A program made the position numbers and the translations under genes. A DNA stretch of 64,000 bases from a virus, in the IMG/VR virus record IMGVR_UViG_3300030451_002116, positions 1-64,000 of that record. The stretch is one strand, 5' to 3'. Position 1 is the first letter of the stretch; each line of letters opens with the position of its first letter. The notes beneath the pieces were generated by a model. The model did no database searches, was not told the origin of the DNA, and saw nothing but the letters and a program-made list of their open reading frames with translations. Of this stretch, positions 56,991 through 63,528 are shown one piece after another.

Positions 56991-57290
56991 TCATAGTTTT
57001 ACCATGTTATTGTGACCATCCATGCCACTGTCTTTATGCTCATCACACCATTGCGCTCCACATTCAGCACAAGCCCACGTTGCTTTATTTTTACAACCTC
57101 TGCCAAAAGGTTGCCAAGAGGAACACGCATCTTTTGGGAAATCTGCAATGTTAAAATCTGCCATAGTGTCTTTACCAGTCCTACGCTGAAAACCCTTAAA
57201 CTCCTTAGGTTTCTTTTCTGGTGTTTTTGGGTCAGGCTTTTTCCCCCCTCTATTCGGATTAAATACTTTAACGAGTTCTTCCCATGACAT
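56991..57290 (-). CDS. W-tagged zinc protein, paralogue of the 135-residue protein
   Basis: 99 residues, begins MSWEELVKVFN. Zinc residues C56, C66, C74, C77, C82, H85 (ATWACAECGAQWCDEH) follow a lysine/proline-rich linker. The C-x7-C-x2-C-x4-C-x2-H segment matches that in 49055-49462, so both derive from one ancestor and both carry the N-terminal tag. Possible DNA- or protein-binding zinc knuckle. Confidence 0.65.
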   Translation of the reverse strand: MSWEELVKVFNPNRGGKKPDPKTPEKKPKEFKGFQRRTGKDTMADFNIADFPKDACSSWQPFGRGCKNKATWACAECGAQWCDEHKDSGMDGHNNMVKL

Positions 57291-57294
57291 AGGG

Positions 57295-58848
57295 TTACCT
57301 CCAATCCAGCATAGGAAGCAGTTTAGTCTTAAGGTCTGCGGGCAAGTTGGTATTGCTATAGAACAGATATCCTAATTTTAACACCATCTTGTCATTCTTG
57401 CGTATGCCCAAAGTATTAATCAAAACGTCACTAGAACTTGCCTGTGCCTTTTTCCACGCATAATATCTTACAATATAATATTGGTCATCTATTCTGGTTT
57501 CAACGGTTTTCTGCCTCCATTTGCGGGGCTTATCAAATTGAGTATCATATTTATTTTCTAAGTCTTCAATAACCATTAGTTCTCTTGGCCTGAGTTCTTT
57601 CTTCCATTTATCATAATCACCGACTCTTTTATACCAGCCCTTCATATTGCCACTTAGAATCATATCTGCTCTTGAGACTACATAAGCCTCCCTTCCTGCA
57701 CTTGGGTCTAATGTTCTTTCAGGTACATCTTCTGGAGATTTTGTTTTTGCTTTTTTACCACTCCATAAATCACCGTTTTCATCTAACGGCCCAAAGACAT
57801 CTTTTTTACCAAAGGGTTCATTGGTGAGTTTTCTAAGTGCAATACAAGCAATTATCTCTGGAATATCATCTATAAATTTATAATTAGTAAAATACGGTTG
57901 AGCAATAGGATTTTCAAAATTACTGCCGCTTTCAGTCAAACCTAACTGTCTTCTAACTTTAGGGTCATCCGCTTGCTTTTTTCTTTCTTCTTCAATTAAA
58001 TTAAGAGCATCTTGCATTTTATCATTAATGCCAAAAATGTTTATTCTAGAACCCATATCTTTTTTCATTTTATCCCAGTAATTTGACATTTCTTTTCTAC
58101 ACTTATCATCTCTTAATCCTTCTGTAGTATATGCTTCGTGAACATCTTCTATTTTGGTATCTGAAAACAATTGTGATTCAGGTTCATCTTCTCTTCCAAG
58201 ACCGGGGCCAGCCGCAAGTGCTGTATTTAAATTACCTACCTGTTTACCCATTTTATTATAATACTGTAATAACCTACCTGTTAACCACTCGGCATATTTA
58301 TCTAAATTTCCTTCTGGTGATTGAGCATGCATAAACATTTTTAACGCTAGAGAATATCTTATATTGTAATAATCCTGACTATCATTTAATTGACCCTGAC
58401 TTTGAGACCTATCTCGCTCAGTATCCCTAAAGAACCATCCATAATGTAGCCTATTAGCAAACTGATGGAAAAAGGAACTTACACTTGGATGTTCTATATC
58501 TCCCTCCATTTCATTATCTTTCATTATCTCAATTAAATCTCTAACATCCATAAAACTATTAGGAAGTACATAATCACCCTGCCTCTCTAATATAAGATTT
58601 AATACCTTTGTCTTCCATTCGGAATTAAGTTGGTCGGTGTTTCTACCACGAAGAAAAATCGAAGCATCAAAATACGGTCTTTGCAAATAACTAAAAGGAG
58701 AGTAATTAAAAATTCTTTGTCCTCTTAATATCTGAGATAATGCTTCTACTGATGATGCATAATATTGGCTTACATTAGAAGGAATATATATTTTCTTTAT
58801 CTCATCTTTCTCATCAGTAGGAATTCTTGCTATTTCTCTCCAACTCAT
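57295..58848 (-). CDS. W-tagged large protein, unknown
   Basis: 517 residues, begins MSWREIARIPTDE (W-motif with Arg in place of Lys at the last position). Mixed alpha/beta. Repeated aromatic/charged segments (SVEALSQILRGQRIFNYSPF near residue 40; a YYIVRYYAWKKAQ strand near 465). No family recognised. Its ATG overlaps the mini-membrane gene by ATGA. It is the first large gene of the long operon. Confidence 0.5.
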   Translation of the reverse strand: MSWREIARIPTDEKDEIKKIYIPSNVSQYYASSVEALSQILRGQRIFNYSPFSYLQRPYFDASIFLRGRNTDQLNSEWKTKVLNLILERQGDYVLPNSFMDVRDLIEIMKDNEMEGDIEHPSVSSFFHQFANRLHYGWFFRDTERDRSQSQGQLNDSQDYYNIRYSLALKMFMHAQSPEGNLDKYAEWLTGRLLQYYNKMGKQVGNLNTALAAGPGLGREDEPESQLFSDTKIEDVHEAYTTEGLRDDKCRKEMSNYWDKMKKDMGSRINIFGINDKMQDALNLIEEERKKQADDPKVRRQLGLTESGSNFENPIAQPYFTNYKFIDDIPEIIACIALRKLTNEPFGKKDVFGPLDENGDLWSGKKAKTKSPEDVPERTLDPSAGREAYVVSRADMILSGNMKGWYKRVGDYDKWKKELRPRELMVIEDLENKYDTQFDKPRKWRQKTVETRIDDQYYIVRYYAWKKAQASSSDVLINTLGIRKNDKMVLKLGYLFYSNTNLPADLKTKLLPMLDWR

Positions 58849-58940
58849 TTACTAAACCTTCCTAAAGATGATGCCGCCCGCCAAATAAAGAAAACAATGT
58901 ACGTTACTATTAATACACCTATTGTTGCTATTGTTGACAT
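58845..58940 (-). CDS. 31-residue single-membrane mini-protein
   Basis: 31 codons plus stop. MSTIATIGVLIVTYIVFFIW forms a clear transmembrane helix, then RAASSLGRFSK. The stop overlaps the start of the 517-residue gene by ATGA, which is how genes are coupled throughout. Its own ribosome-binding site is weak (GGGCGAACATAC). It is the first gene of the long minus-strand operon. Single-pass peptides of this size in viruses are often holin- or pore-like, but nothing confirms it here. Confidence 0.5.
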   Translation of the reverse strand: MSTIATIGVLIVTYIVFFIWRAASSLGRFSK

Positions 58941-58969
58941 GTATGTTCGCCCGGACTAATTTGTTAAAC

Positions 58970-58979
58970 ACTTAAAATC
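58970..58979 (-). promoter_or_regulatory. putative promoter of the long operon
   Basis: Minus-strand GATTTTAAGT lies about 30-40 bases upstream of the mini-membrane ATG at 58940, a plausible archaeal TATA element giving a short leader. AT content in the region is high, so false matches are easy. Confidence 0.3.
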
Positions 58980-59742
58980 GAAAATTTGGCCCGTAATTTA
59001 TTTGCCACTTGCGTTTTTTTTCTACCTGTTTTAATTACATTCCCAGAATAAAAATGTTTTTATCATTCTTTTAGTGGTAAAAGAGACCATTAGTTTTGTA
59101 TTCTTTACTTCGCGACCCCGTTTTTACAGTACATTAATTACAGGCTTTACTTTTGGTCGCTCTGTATATAGATATCACAGGTGCGGGTACTATTTAGATA
59201 TACTACTAGCAGGTATTAAGATTTTAAGCCTGCTGCGACTAAATAAAACAAATAAAAATCAAAGAAAAAAAATCGTTCCAAAGCATATGGTCATGCAAAT
59301 ATATTTGACCCGTAAGGAATATCATTCAATCACGAATGTAATCTTCTACGCACAATTGCTGATTGCAGCAATTGTAGGTACTATGTACCTGTAGAATTAT
59401 ACCGCGATTTACTTCCCTTCCATATGGTCATGTAAATACATGCACCCGTCAGGAAATTCTTCCAACAACGATTGTCGTATTCAGTGTTCAGTGGAGCATA
59501 GTAGTGATAACACTTACTATTACCCTATTTCTCTGAATACGTCATCTTATGTTTTCATCCTTCCATATGGTTCGGAGGTGAAACACGGCGGATTAACACG
59601 CATTATGAGTTATACTTCACTCATCATCGTCATAGAAAATATCCACGTTTTCACCTCCATACGAACCCGGCGGGTTGCACAACTTGTGACAACCATATGG
59701 TAATGCCTGTGCTTTGCAAACAGAATGCCCGATAAACGGGAC
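58980..59742. other. gene-poor structured region, two palindrome-headed near-repeats
   Basis: About 760 bases with no supported protein gene. It holds three ACCATATGGT-like palindromes at 59284, 59420 and 59562 and an exact one at 59692. Sequences beginning at 59283 and 59420 align over about 60 bases (CATATGGTCATG-x-AAATA-x-AT, ACCCGT-x-AGGAA), i.e. two diverged copies. Stems include GCGACC/GGTCGC, AGCAGG/CCTGCT, ACAATTGCTG/CAGCAATTGT and CGTATTCAG/CTGAATACG. Probably structured RNAs or regulatory DNA. Confidence 0.55.
59569..59667. ncRNA. structured RNA candidate with a long closing stem
   Basis: GGTTC (59569) pairs with GAACC (59663), and GGAGGTGAAA (59574-59583) with TTTTCACCTCC (59648-59658), about 15 base pairs in all. 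An inner hairpin ATGAGT/ACTCAT is nested within. It begins inside the palindrome CCATATGGT. Which strand is transcribed cannot be told from the pairing. Confidence 0.5.
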
Positions 59743-59883
59743 TTACTTCATTGTTACGATTTTACAGCAATTACCCATCTTTACTCTAAAATCGCCTAAT
59801 TCCATTCCGCAGGTTTCACATATTTTAATCATTATTTTTACATCCATTAAACCAGCACCAATAGAACGAGGATTCACAATCAT
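59743..59883 (-). CDS. possible 46-residue cysteine-bearing mini-protein
   Basis: In-frame ATG to TAA, beginning MIVNPRSIGAGL, with a C-E-T-C-G site and a later CC pair (ICETCGMELGDF, GNCCKIV), which could bind one zinc. It lies 26 bases after the stop of the 242-residue gene. The ribosome-binding site is poor, and an internal ATG 12 codons in is another possible start. Followed by a hairpin TCCCGTTTATCGGG (about 59728-59741), possibly a terminator. Confidence 0.4.
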   Translation of the reverse strand: MIVNPRSIGAGLMDVKIMIKICETCGMELGDFRVKMGNCCKIVTMK

Positions 59884-59909
59884 TACAGGAGGGAAGGGTA
59901 TTTCTCATA

Positions 59910-60638
59910 CTAATCCTCCAATACCTGTTTAGTAGTCTCAGGCGTACATTCGTAATTAGCCTCGCTTTTTATACTTGTCTCACAATCAACCTCTATCATT
60001 ACAACATCATCTGAATACTTCTGTAATATATCTGTAACTGTTTTGCGCATCTTCTTCATTGTGGATAGTGGTGTTTCTACTAGCATAAACTCAATGTTCT
60101 TTCTATCGGTCACTGATTCGGCTTCGTAAGTGATTACCATTTTTAGAGTAAAAGAACCACCGTATCCTTGTTCAAATTTGGTCTTCATTGTAGTGCCATC
60201 TTCAAACAATACTTTGCCCATAGCACCAGCAGATATTTGTTCTGCTCCTTCTGGTAATTCAAAGACTTCTTCATCCACTACTAGATATTCGCCTCTTACT
60301 CTCTTCCAATCATGGCTGCTTGTTTTGGTATAATTGGTAGCAATAGTGGCTTCAATACCATATTCATCTAATCCTTCTATTGCTCTATCAGCCTGTGAAC
60401 TGTAAGCAAGAGTCATCATAATTTGATTGTTATCATCAACAATGCTGTATGTAGTTTCTTCATCTATTATTTCTTGAAAACCATAGTTCTCTGCGCTCGG
60501 AGTTCCATAAGCGTAACTAGCAGTTAGTGCCAAACCCTTATCAAATAGGTCTGATTGCACCTTTCTGTTCAATTTCTTGTGGTCTCTAAAACTATCACTC
60601 TTGAATTTGATTGCCATCTTTCTTTCATATATTGTCAT
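59910..60638 (-). CDS. hypothetical protein
   Basis: 242 residues. The start ATG at 60638 follows GGAGATGAGTAA; an alternative in-frame ATG is seven codons later. Mixed beta/alpha. The centre (ELPEGAEQISAGAMGKVLFE) and end (VEVDCETSIK-like, two cysteines) give no clue to function. It directly follows the 62-residue protein and so probably shares its promoter. Confidence 0.55.
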   Translation of the reverse strand: MTIYERKMAIKFKSDSFRDHKKLNRKVQSDLFDKGLALTASYAYGTPSAENYGFQEIIDEETTYSIVDDNNQIMMTLAYSSQADRAIEGLDEYGIEATIATNYTKTSSHDWKRVRGEYLVVDEEVFELPEGAEQISAGAMGKVLFEDGTTMKTKFEQGYGGSFTLKMVITYEAESVTDRKNIEFMLVETPLSTMKKMRKTVTDILQKYSDDVVMIEVDCETSIKSEANYECTPETTKQVLED

Positions 60639-60827
60639 TTACTCATCTCCTATTTGTTCAACATAATCATTCAATGCTGACTTCATATCTTTCATTACAT
60701 CTTCTAGGTTATCACCAGATACCTTTAGTTTGCTAATACACAATACTAGGGCAGACCCAGATTTCATGTGCTTAACCTCTAACACGTATTTTGGCTCGTT
60801 AATTATTGTTGCGTCATTTGTTTCCAT
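60639..60827 (-). CDS. 62-residue protein, leaderless start
   Basis: Reading from ATG at 60825-60827 (METNDATIINEP). A longer frame to 60872 exists, but it would run across the promoter. TATATATT lies about 27 bases upstream of this ATG, just the distance at which archaeal transcription starts at the first base of the coding sequence. The protein is alpha/beta (VLEVKHMKSGSALVLCISK then an acidic helix) with no recognised domain. One base separates it from the next gene. Confidence 0.65.
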   Translation of the reverse strand: METNDATIINEPKYVLEVKHMKSGSALVLCISKLKVSGDNLEDVMKDMKSALNDYVEQIGDE

Positions 60828-60847
60828 ACATCTTATTAGTTTTATCA

Positions 60848-60860
60848 GAATATATAGGGT
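60848..60860 (-). promoter_or_regulatory. TATA-box promoter for the 60.6-60.8 kb genes
   Basis: On the minus strand CACCCTATATATTCTG, TATA core at about 60850-60858. The first ATG is about 27 bases downstream, so the mRNA is probably leaderless. This is the clearest promoter in the window. Confidence 0.6.
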
Positions 60861-60868
60861 GAGTGTTA

Positions 60869-60900
60869 GCAAAGCACACTACCATATGGTTTGCTTTGCG
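60869..60900. repeat. palindrome ACCATATGGT inside a hairpin
   Basis: GCAAAGC...GCTTTGC arms flank ACCATATGGT (60881-60890), so the site is a palindrome within an inverted repeat. The downstream stretch (TTTGCTTTGCGTTAAACC) is nearly repeated at 62197-62217. Confidence 0.6.
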
Positions 60901-60915
60901 TTAAACCCGGATGGA

Positions 60916-60942
60916 GAATAGGGGGTAATTACCCCCCTATTC
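60916..60942 (-). terminator. near-perfect 27-base inverted repeat terminator
   Basis: GAATAGGGGG-TAATTA-CCCCCTATTC forms a GC-rich stem around the stop of the 181-residue gene (its TAG is at 60937-60939). It lies at the right place to end that transcript. A run of A/T after the stem is short, so it could also be a regulatory stem. Confidence 0.6.
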
Positions 60943-61482
60943 TTCTTCCCCTCCGTCAATGAAGGATACAACAGGGTATCCCTCAGAATCGTAAGAGCCA
61001 TCCCAATGATACTTCTTGGAAGTGTCATTGTTTGCGTGGGCGTTAAATGCACCATTCAGGAATGTGCGCTCCTTCTTGGTCATTTCCTTTGCGTATGCCT
61101 CTGCACCATCGGCCATATCTCTGTAAAGAAGGCCACCGGACTTTCCGTGCGTTCTTAGGGTTGCGTAAATTGCGGGGTAAACCACATCTCTGCAAGCCAC
61201 GAAATACACTTCATTGAGGTATAGGTCGAATTGAGACTTGGTTGCGATATCCATCAAGGATTTGCGGCCTTGTCCAATTGGAGAGTTAGCGACATCGGTG
61301 AATACACCGACTATGCTGTTCCAATATCTCTTTCGGGTGCTTGGGTTAGCGTCACCGAGAGTGAACATTGAACGAACCATTGCGGCCAAATCCGATTGTT
61401 CGGGGTTAGCCGCAAACCACTCTTCCAAGTCTGCTTTCTTTGCGTTCCATCTGTTATCATCTATGCTGTTATCTGTTGCCAT
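60937..61482 (-). CDS. hypothetical protein, paralogue of the divergent plus-strand protein
   Basis: 181 residues. GGAGATGATGATTT precedes the ATG. Codons are richer in G and C than in the neighbouring operon. The segments LGDANPSTRKRYWNSI and LRTHGKSGGLLYRDMADGAEAYA correspond to TGDNNSSTRDSLTNSI and LRKHGKSKGSPVYADADEYAN in the protein starting at 63529, with the same spacing. So the two are homologous. Family not recognised. Confidence 0.65.
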   Translation of the reverse strand: MATDNSIDDNRWNAKKADLEEWFAANPEQSDLAAMVRSMFTLGDANPSTRKRYWNSIVGVFTDVANSPIGQGRKSLMDIATKSQFDLYLNEVYFVACRDVVYPAIYATLRTHGKSGGLLYRDMADGAEAYAKEMTKKERTFLNGAFNAHANNDTSKKYHWDGSYDSEGYPVVSFIDGGEEE

Positions 61483-61545
61483 AAATCATCATCTCCGTTG
61501 ATTAGTAGGGTAGTACCCCCTATTATCTCCGTTCTATTAAATGCT

Positions 61546-61562
61546 ACAGAACATATATGGTT
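61546..61562 (-). promoter_or_regulatory. possible promoter of the 181-residue gene
   Basis: Minus-strand AAACCATATATGTTC is about 70 bases upstream of the ATG at 61482. A similar element, AGAACCATATATATAC, lies at the same distance from the divergent gene at 63529. A short GGGGGTACTACCC repeat lies between it and the ATG. Confidence 0.4.
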
Positions 61563-61601
61563 TTTATTTCACAAAGTATAACACCATATGGTTATGAAGT
61601 A

Positions 61602-61688
61602 GGCTACAAAAGAGTTCAGGCTACAGCCACTCGCACTCTATAGTGCGAATCTAAATGTGGTGAGATGTGCCTGAAATCTATTGTAGTC
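61602..61688. ncRNA. structured RNA candidate A
   Basis: Four nested stems by eye: GGCTACAA/TTGTAGTC (61602-61609 with 61681-61688, one G-U), TTCAGGC/GCCTGAA (61615 with 61669), CCAC/GTGG (61627 with 61657), TCGCACT/AGTGCGA (61631 with 61642). The segment AATCTAAATGTGG directly follows the terminal hairpin. It begins about 10 bases after ACCATATGGT. Further stems (GCTGCT...AGCAGC; AGATACA/TGTATCT; TTGATGT/ACATCAA) continue to the next palindrome. Confidence 0.55.
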
Positions 61689-61918
61689 GCTCAATACCCC
61701 AAATCGGGTTTTGTCCGACTCAAACAATAATAGACGGTAAATCAAGTTTTAGACTTAACCAATGCTGCTTTCGCTTAGGCTAGATACATTGTGTATCTTA
61801 GCAGCCTTAGAGCCTTCTTATTGATGTAGTTAATTTTAACAACATCAATAATTAAAACATGATAAACCATCTATTAACTCATCGGACAACCATATGGTTG
61901 AGTTTAGATAATAGTAGA

Positions 61919-62172
61919 ACTTTCGAAACGTAAAGGAGGGCTTTCGAAAGTGCATACCTAGCGTGGTAATTCTCAATTACAGCCAAAGTGATAGCGTAGT
62001 ATGCAGTATCGAAAGAACGAGTTTAGGTTTCGAAAGGCTACTTATCATAAACGACACCCTATTTCTTTTGTCGGGTATAAACCTTTACGCTGCGTTATAC
62101 GAGCAGCACATCCTTCGTGACGCTTTGGCTCTTATTATGAATAATCACTTCAATTGTACTGCCGTATAACGC
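61919..62172. ncRNA. structured RNA candidate B (multi-stem)
   Basis: ACTTTCGAAA/TTTCGAAAGT (61919 with 61942), TGCATAC/GTATGCA (61951 with 61999) enclosing a GTAATT/AATTAC hairpin followed by AGCCAAAGTG, and CGTTATAC-type stem GCGTTATACG/CGTATAACGC (62092-62101 with 62163-62172). The stems are perfect, and there is no competing protein gene. Confidence 0.5.
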
Positions 62173-62218
62173 GCTCTTTTTGTTTATTACCATATGGTTT
62201 TGCTTTGCGAATAAACCA

Positions 62219-62323
62219 GATTTCAAATTGAAGGATGCGAGTGATTATTGATTATGGGGGCAAATCTTCGGCATCACCTTAATTCCCCTCACTCGACTTA
62301 TTTCCTTCAATGGGCTTGAATCT
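62219..62323. ncRNA. structured RNA candidate C
   Basis: Nested pairs AGATTTCAA/TTGAATCT (62219 with 62316), TTGAAGGA/TCCTTCAA (62228 with 62303) and CGAGTG/CACTCG (62238 with 62290) form a long closing helix around GGGG...CCCC. Further hairpins follow downstream to 62632: CTCAG/CTGAG then TAAATG, and TACTTACC/GGTAAGTA (62594 with 62625) enclosing CCGGG/CCCGG. Confidence 0.5.
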
Positions 62324-62691
62324 GAATGGGTTTTGTTTTGTGCTTTCCTAAGGCACTCTCAGACCCGACTGAGTAAATGAAAGTGTAGGGGAGATTATGT
62401 TTCCACATCTTCCCAATTCCGAATGCGTGTTAGTTTTAAGAAAATTTGCTAAGTTTCTTATTAACGCCGGAATACCAGATTATGACCCCGCTAAGGGTTG
62501 TGTAGTGTGGTATCTTTTTCTTCAATCCCACTCCCTGCCCACTATAGGCTCTAATCTGTGCCTTACACCCTAACAACGGTGTTATTCAGCCACTACTTAC
62601 CGGGTTGCACTCCCGGCATTAGTAGGTAAGTAACCGAATATATGAGGTGTTCTTTCACAAAGTATCACACCATATGGTTACATAGTGTGAG

Positions 62692-62769
62692 TTTACGCCT
62701 AAGGCTGTATTTTGGGTCTCTTTCAATAAGAGAGTCCAAACGTGGCCAAAAGCCAGCGTTAGGCGTAAA
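62692..62769. ncRNA. structured RNA candidate D
   Basis: A perfect 11-base closing stem TTTACGCCTAA/TTAGGCGTAAA (62692-62702 with 62759-62769) surrounds a TCTCTT/AAGAGA hairpin followed by AGTCCAAACGTGG (62733-62745), the counterpart of AATCTAAATGTGG in A. It starts 13 bases after ACCATATGGT. Confidence 0.6.
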
Positions 62770-62992
62770 GGAACCTTGATAACCTGACGGGTTGTCTTTT
62801 GTATTTGTAAGGCTGTCTTCGTTCAATTCAAATGGCAATCATAAAGTTTTACCTTGTTGTAACGCTTAGGCTCACTGTAATGACAGTGTACTAAGGCCGC
62901 GCACTGATTTGCGCTGGCCTGTAAAACATTATGTTACCATCTTCATCTTGCCAGCCTTTTGTTTTGTAAGACAACCATATGGTAAGGATAAA

Positions 62993-63055
62993 CGTATGCT
63001 GGTGGTATAGGCTCTCTAAAGAGCCAATCTAAATGTTAAATACTTCCAGCATACG
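62993..63055. ncRNA. structured RNA candidate E1
   Basis: Perfect 10-base closing stem CGTATGCTGG/CCAGCATACG (62993 with 63046) around GGCTCT/AGAGCC (loop CTAA) and then AATCTAAATGT, identical to candidate A at the same structural place. Begins 9 bases after ACCATATGGT. A following hairpin ACCAG/CTGGT lies at 63064-63077. Confidence 0.6.
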
Positions 63056-63116
63056 GAGATACACCAGATTTCTGGTCGGGTATTATGGAAAGTTTCGCTT
63101 AACTAGGGTGATAAAC

Positions 63117-63201
63117 GGCGCAGGAAGGGTAAAGTTCTACGAAGCGTAAAACGTGTTGACTTGTATCTTGGATACATTTACTCTTTACCACTCCTGCGAC
63201 C
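63117..63201. ncRNA. structured RNA candidate E2
   Basis: CGCAGGA-x-x-GGTAAAG pairs with CTTTACC-x-x-TCCTGCG as a broken 14-base helix. Inside are TACG/CGTA then AAACGTG, again hairpin plus an AAAYGTG core, and a second hairpin TGTATC/GATACA with loop TTG (compare AGATACA/TGTATCT in unit A). Confidence 0.5.
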
Positions 63202-63249
63202 AGTTTCTCACTCCTATTTAAGACTCAACTATTTCCTAAACCATATGGT

Positions 63250-63423
63250 ACGATTAATTGAACAGATAGATGCCTTAATCGCTTCTGTTAAAAGTAGGCA
63301 ACTGGGAAATCGAAACTGCCTACCTCCGTTTCGACTGGAAGTGTAAAAATTACACCTTCGCTCCGAAAAAAACGGCTTGTTTTTCCTTCTCGGCTTTCCA
63401 GACCCCTGAAAAACGCTATCATT
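63250..63423. other. short palindrome-bounded unit with small hairpins
   Basis: Between palindromes at 63240 and 63424. Contains GATTAA/TTAATC, TAGGCA/TGCCTA and GTGTAA/TTACAC stems but no clear copy of the AAAYGTG core. A minus-strand open frame crosses it (63229-63477) but shows no protein-like features. Confidence 0.4.
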
Positions 63424-63446
63424 ACCATATGGTTCGGCTTTGTATA

Positions 63447-63462
63447 GAACCATATATATACT
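63447..63462 (+). promoter_or_regulatory. possible promoter of the plus-strand gene
   Basis: AGAACCATATATATACTC contains a TATA-like core at 63451-63461, about 70-78 bases upstream of the ATG at 63529. It shares AACCATATAT with the promoter proposed for the minus-strand paralogue. Confidence 0.4.
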
Positions 63463-63528
63463 CGATGACCTTGCCAAGAATGCCCCCGAACAGAGGCAAC
63501 GAATGATAAAAACAATAGGTGATAAAAG

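Larger units (their letters stand above)
61583..63433. repeat. array of ACCATATGGT palindromes, mostly about 300 bases apart
   Basis: Exact copies of ACCATATGGT start at 61583, 61889, 62189, 62669, 62974, 63240 and 63424, with two more exact copies outside (59692, 60881) and three near copies (59284, 59420, 59562). Spacings here are 306, 300, 480, 305, 266 and 184. Some carry shared flanks: TTTCACAAAGTAT(A/C)ACACCATATGGTTA (61568, 62653); GACAACCATATGGT (59692, 61889, 62974). The array marks unit boundaries of the structured region. Confidence 0.9.

Noticed and set aside
59074-59703. Two plus-strand frames of 106 and 87 codons
   Set aside because: They run across the palindromes and paired stems, have no good ribosome-binding site, and show no protein-like pattern; the stems explain the sequence better.
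60828-60872. Longer N-terminus for the 62-residue protein
   Set aside because: The extra 15 codons would be translated from across the TATA box, upstream of the expected transcription start.
62594-62632. tRNA T-arm-like hairpin CCGGG-TTGCACT-CCCGG
   Set aside because: The loop lacks TTC-R-A, and no acceptor, D or anticodon arms can be placed around it. It is better read as an inner hairpin of a longer stem.
62891-62974. A short minus-strand frame with a protein-like stretch (GWQDEDGNIMFYRP)
   Set aside because: Only 27 codons from a TTG, and it overlaps paired stems. It may be a relic of a gene, but there is no start site to support it.
59283-63433. CRISPR array
   Set aside because: The repeated element is only 10 bases and palindromic, spacings vary from 137 to over 1000 bases, and there are no equal-length spacers or cas genes.
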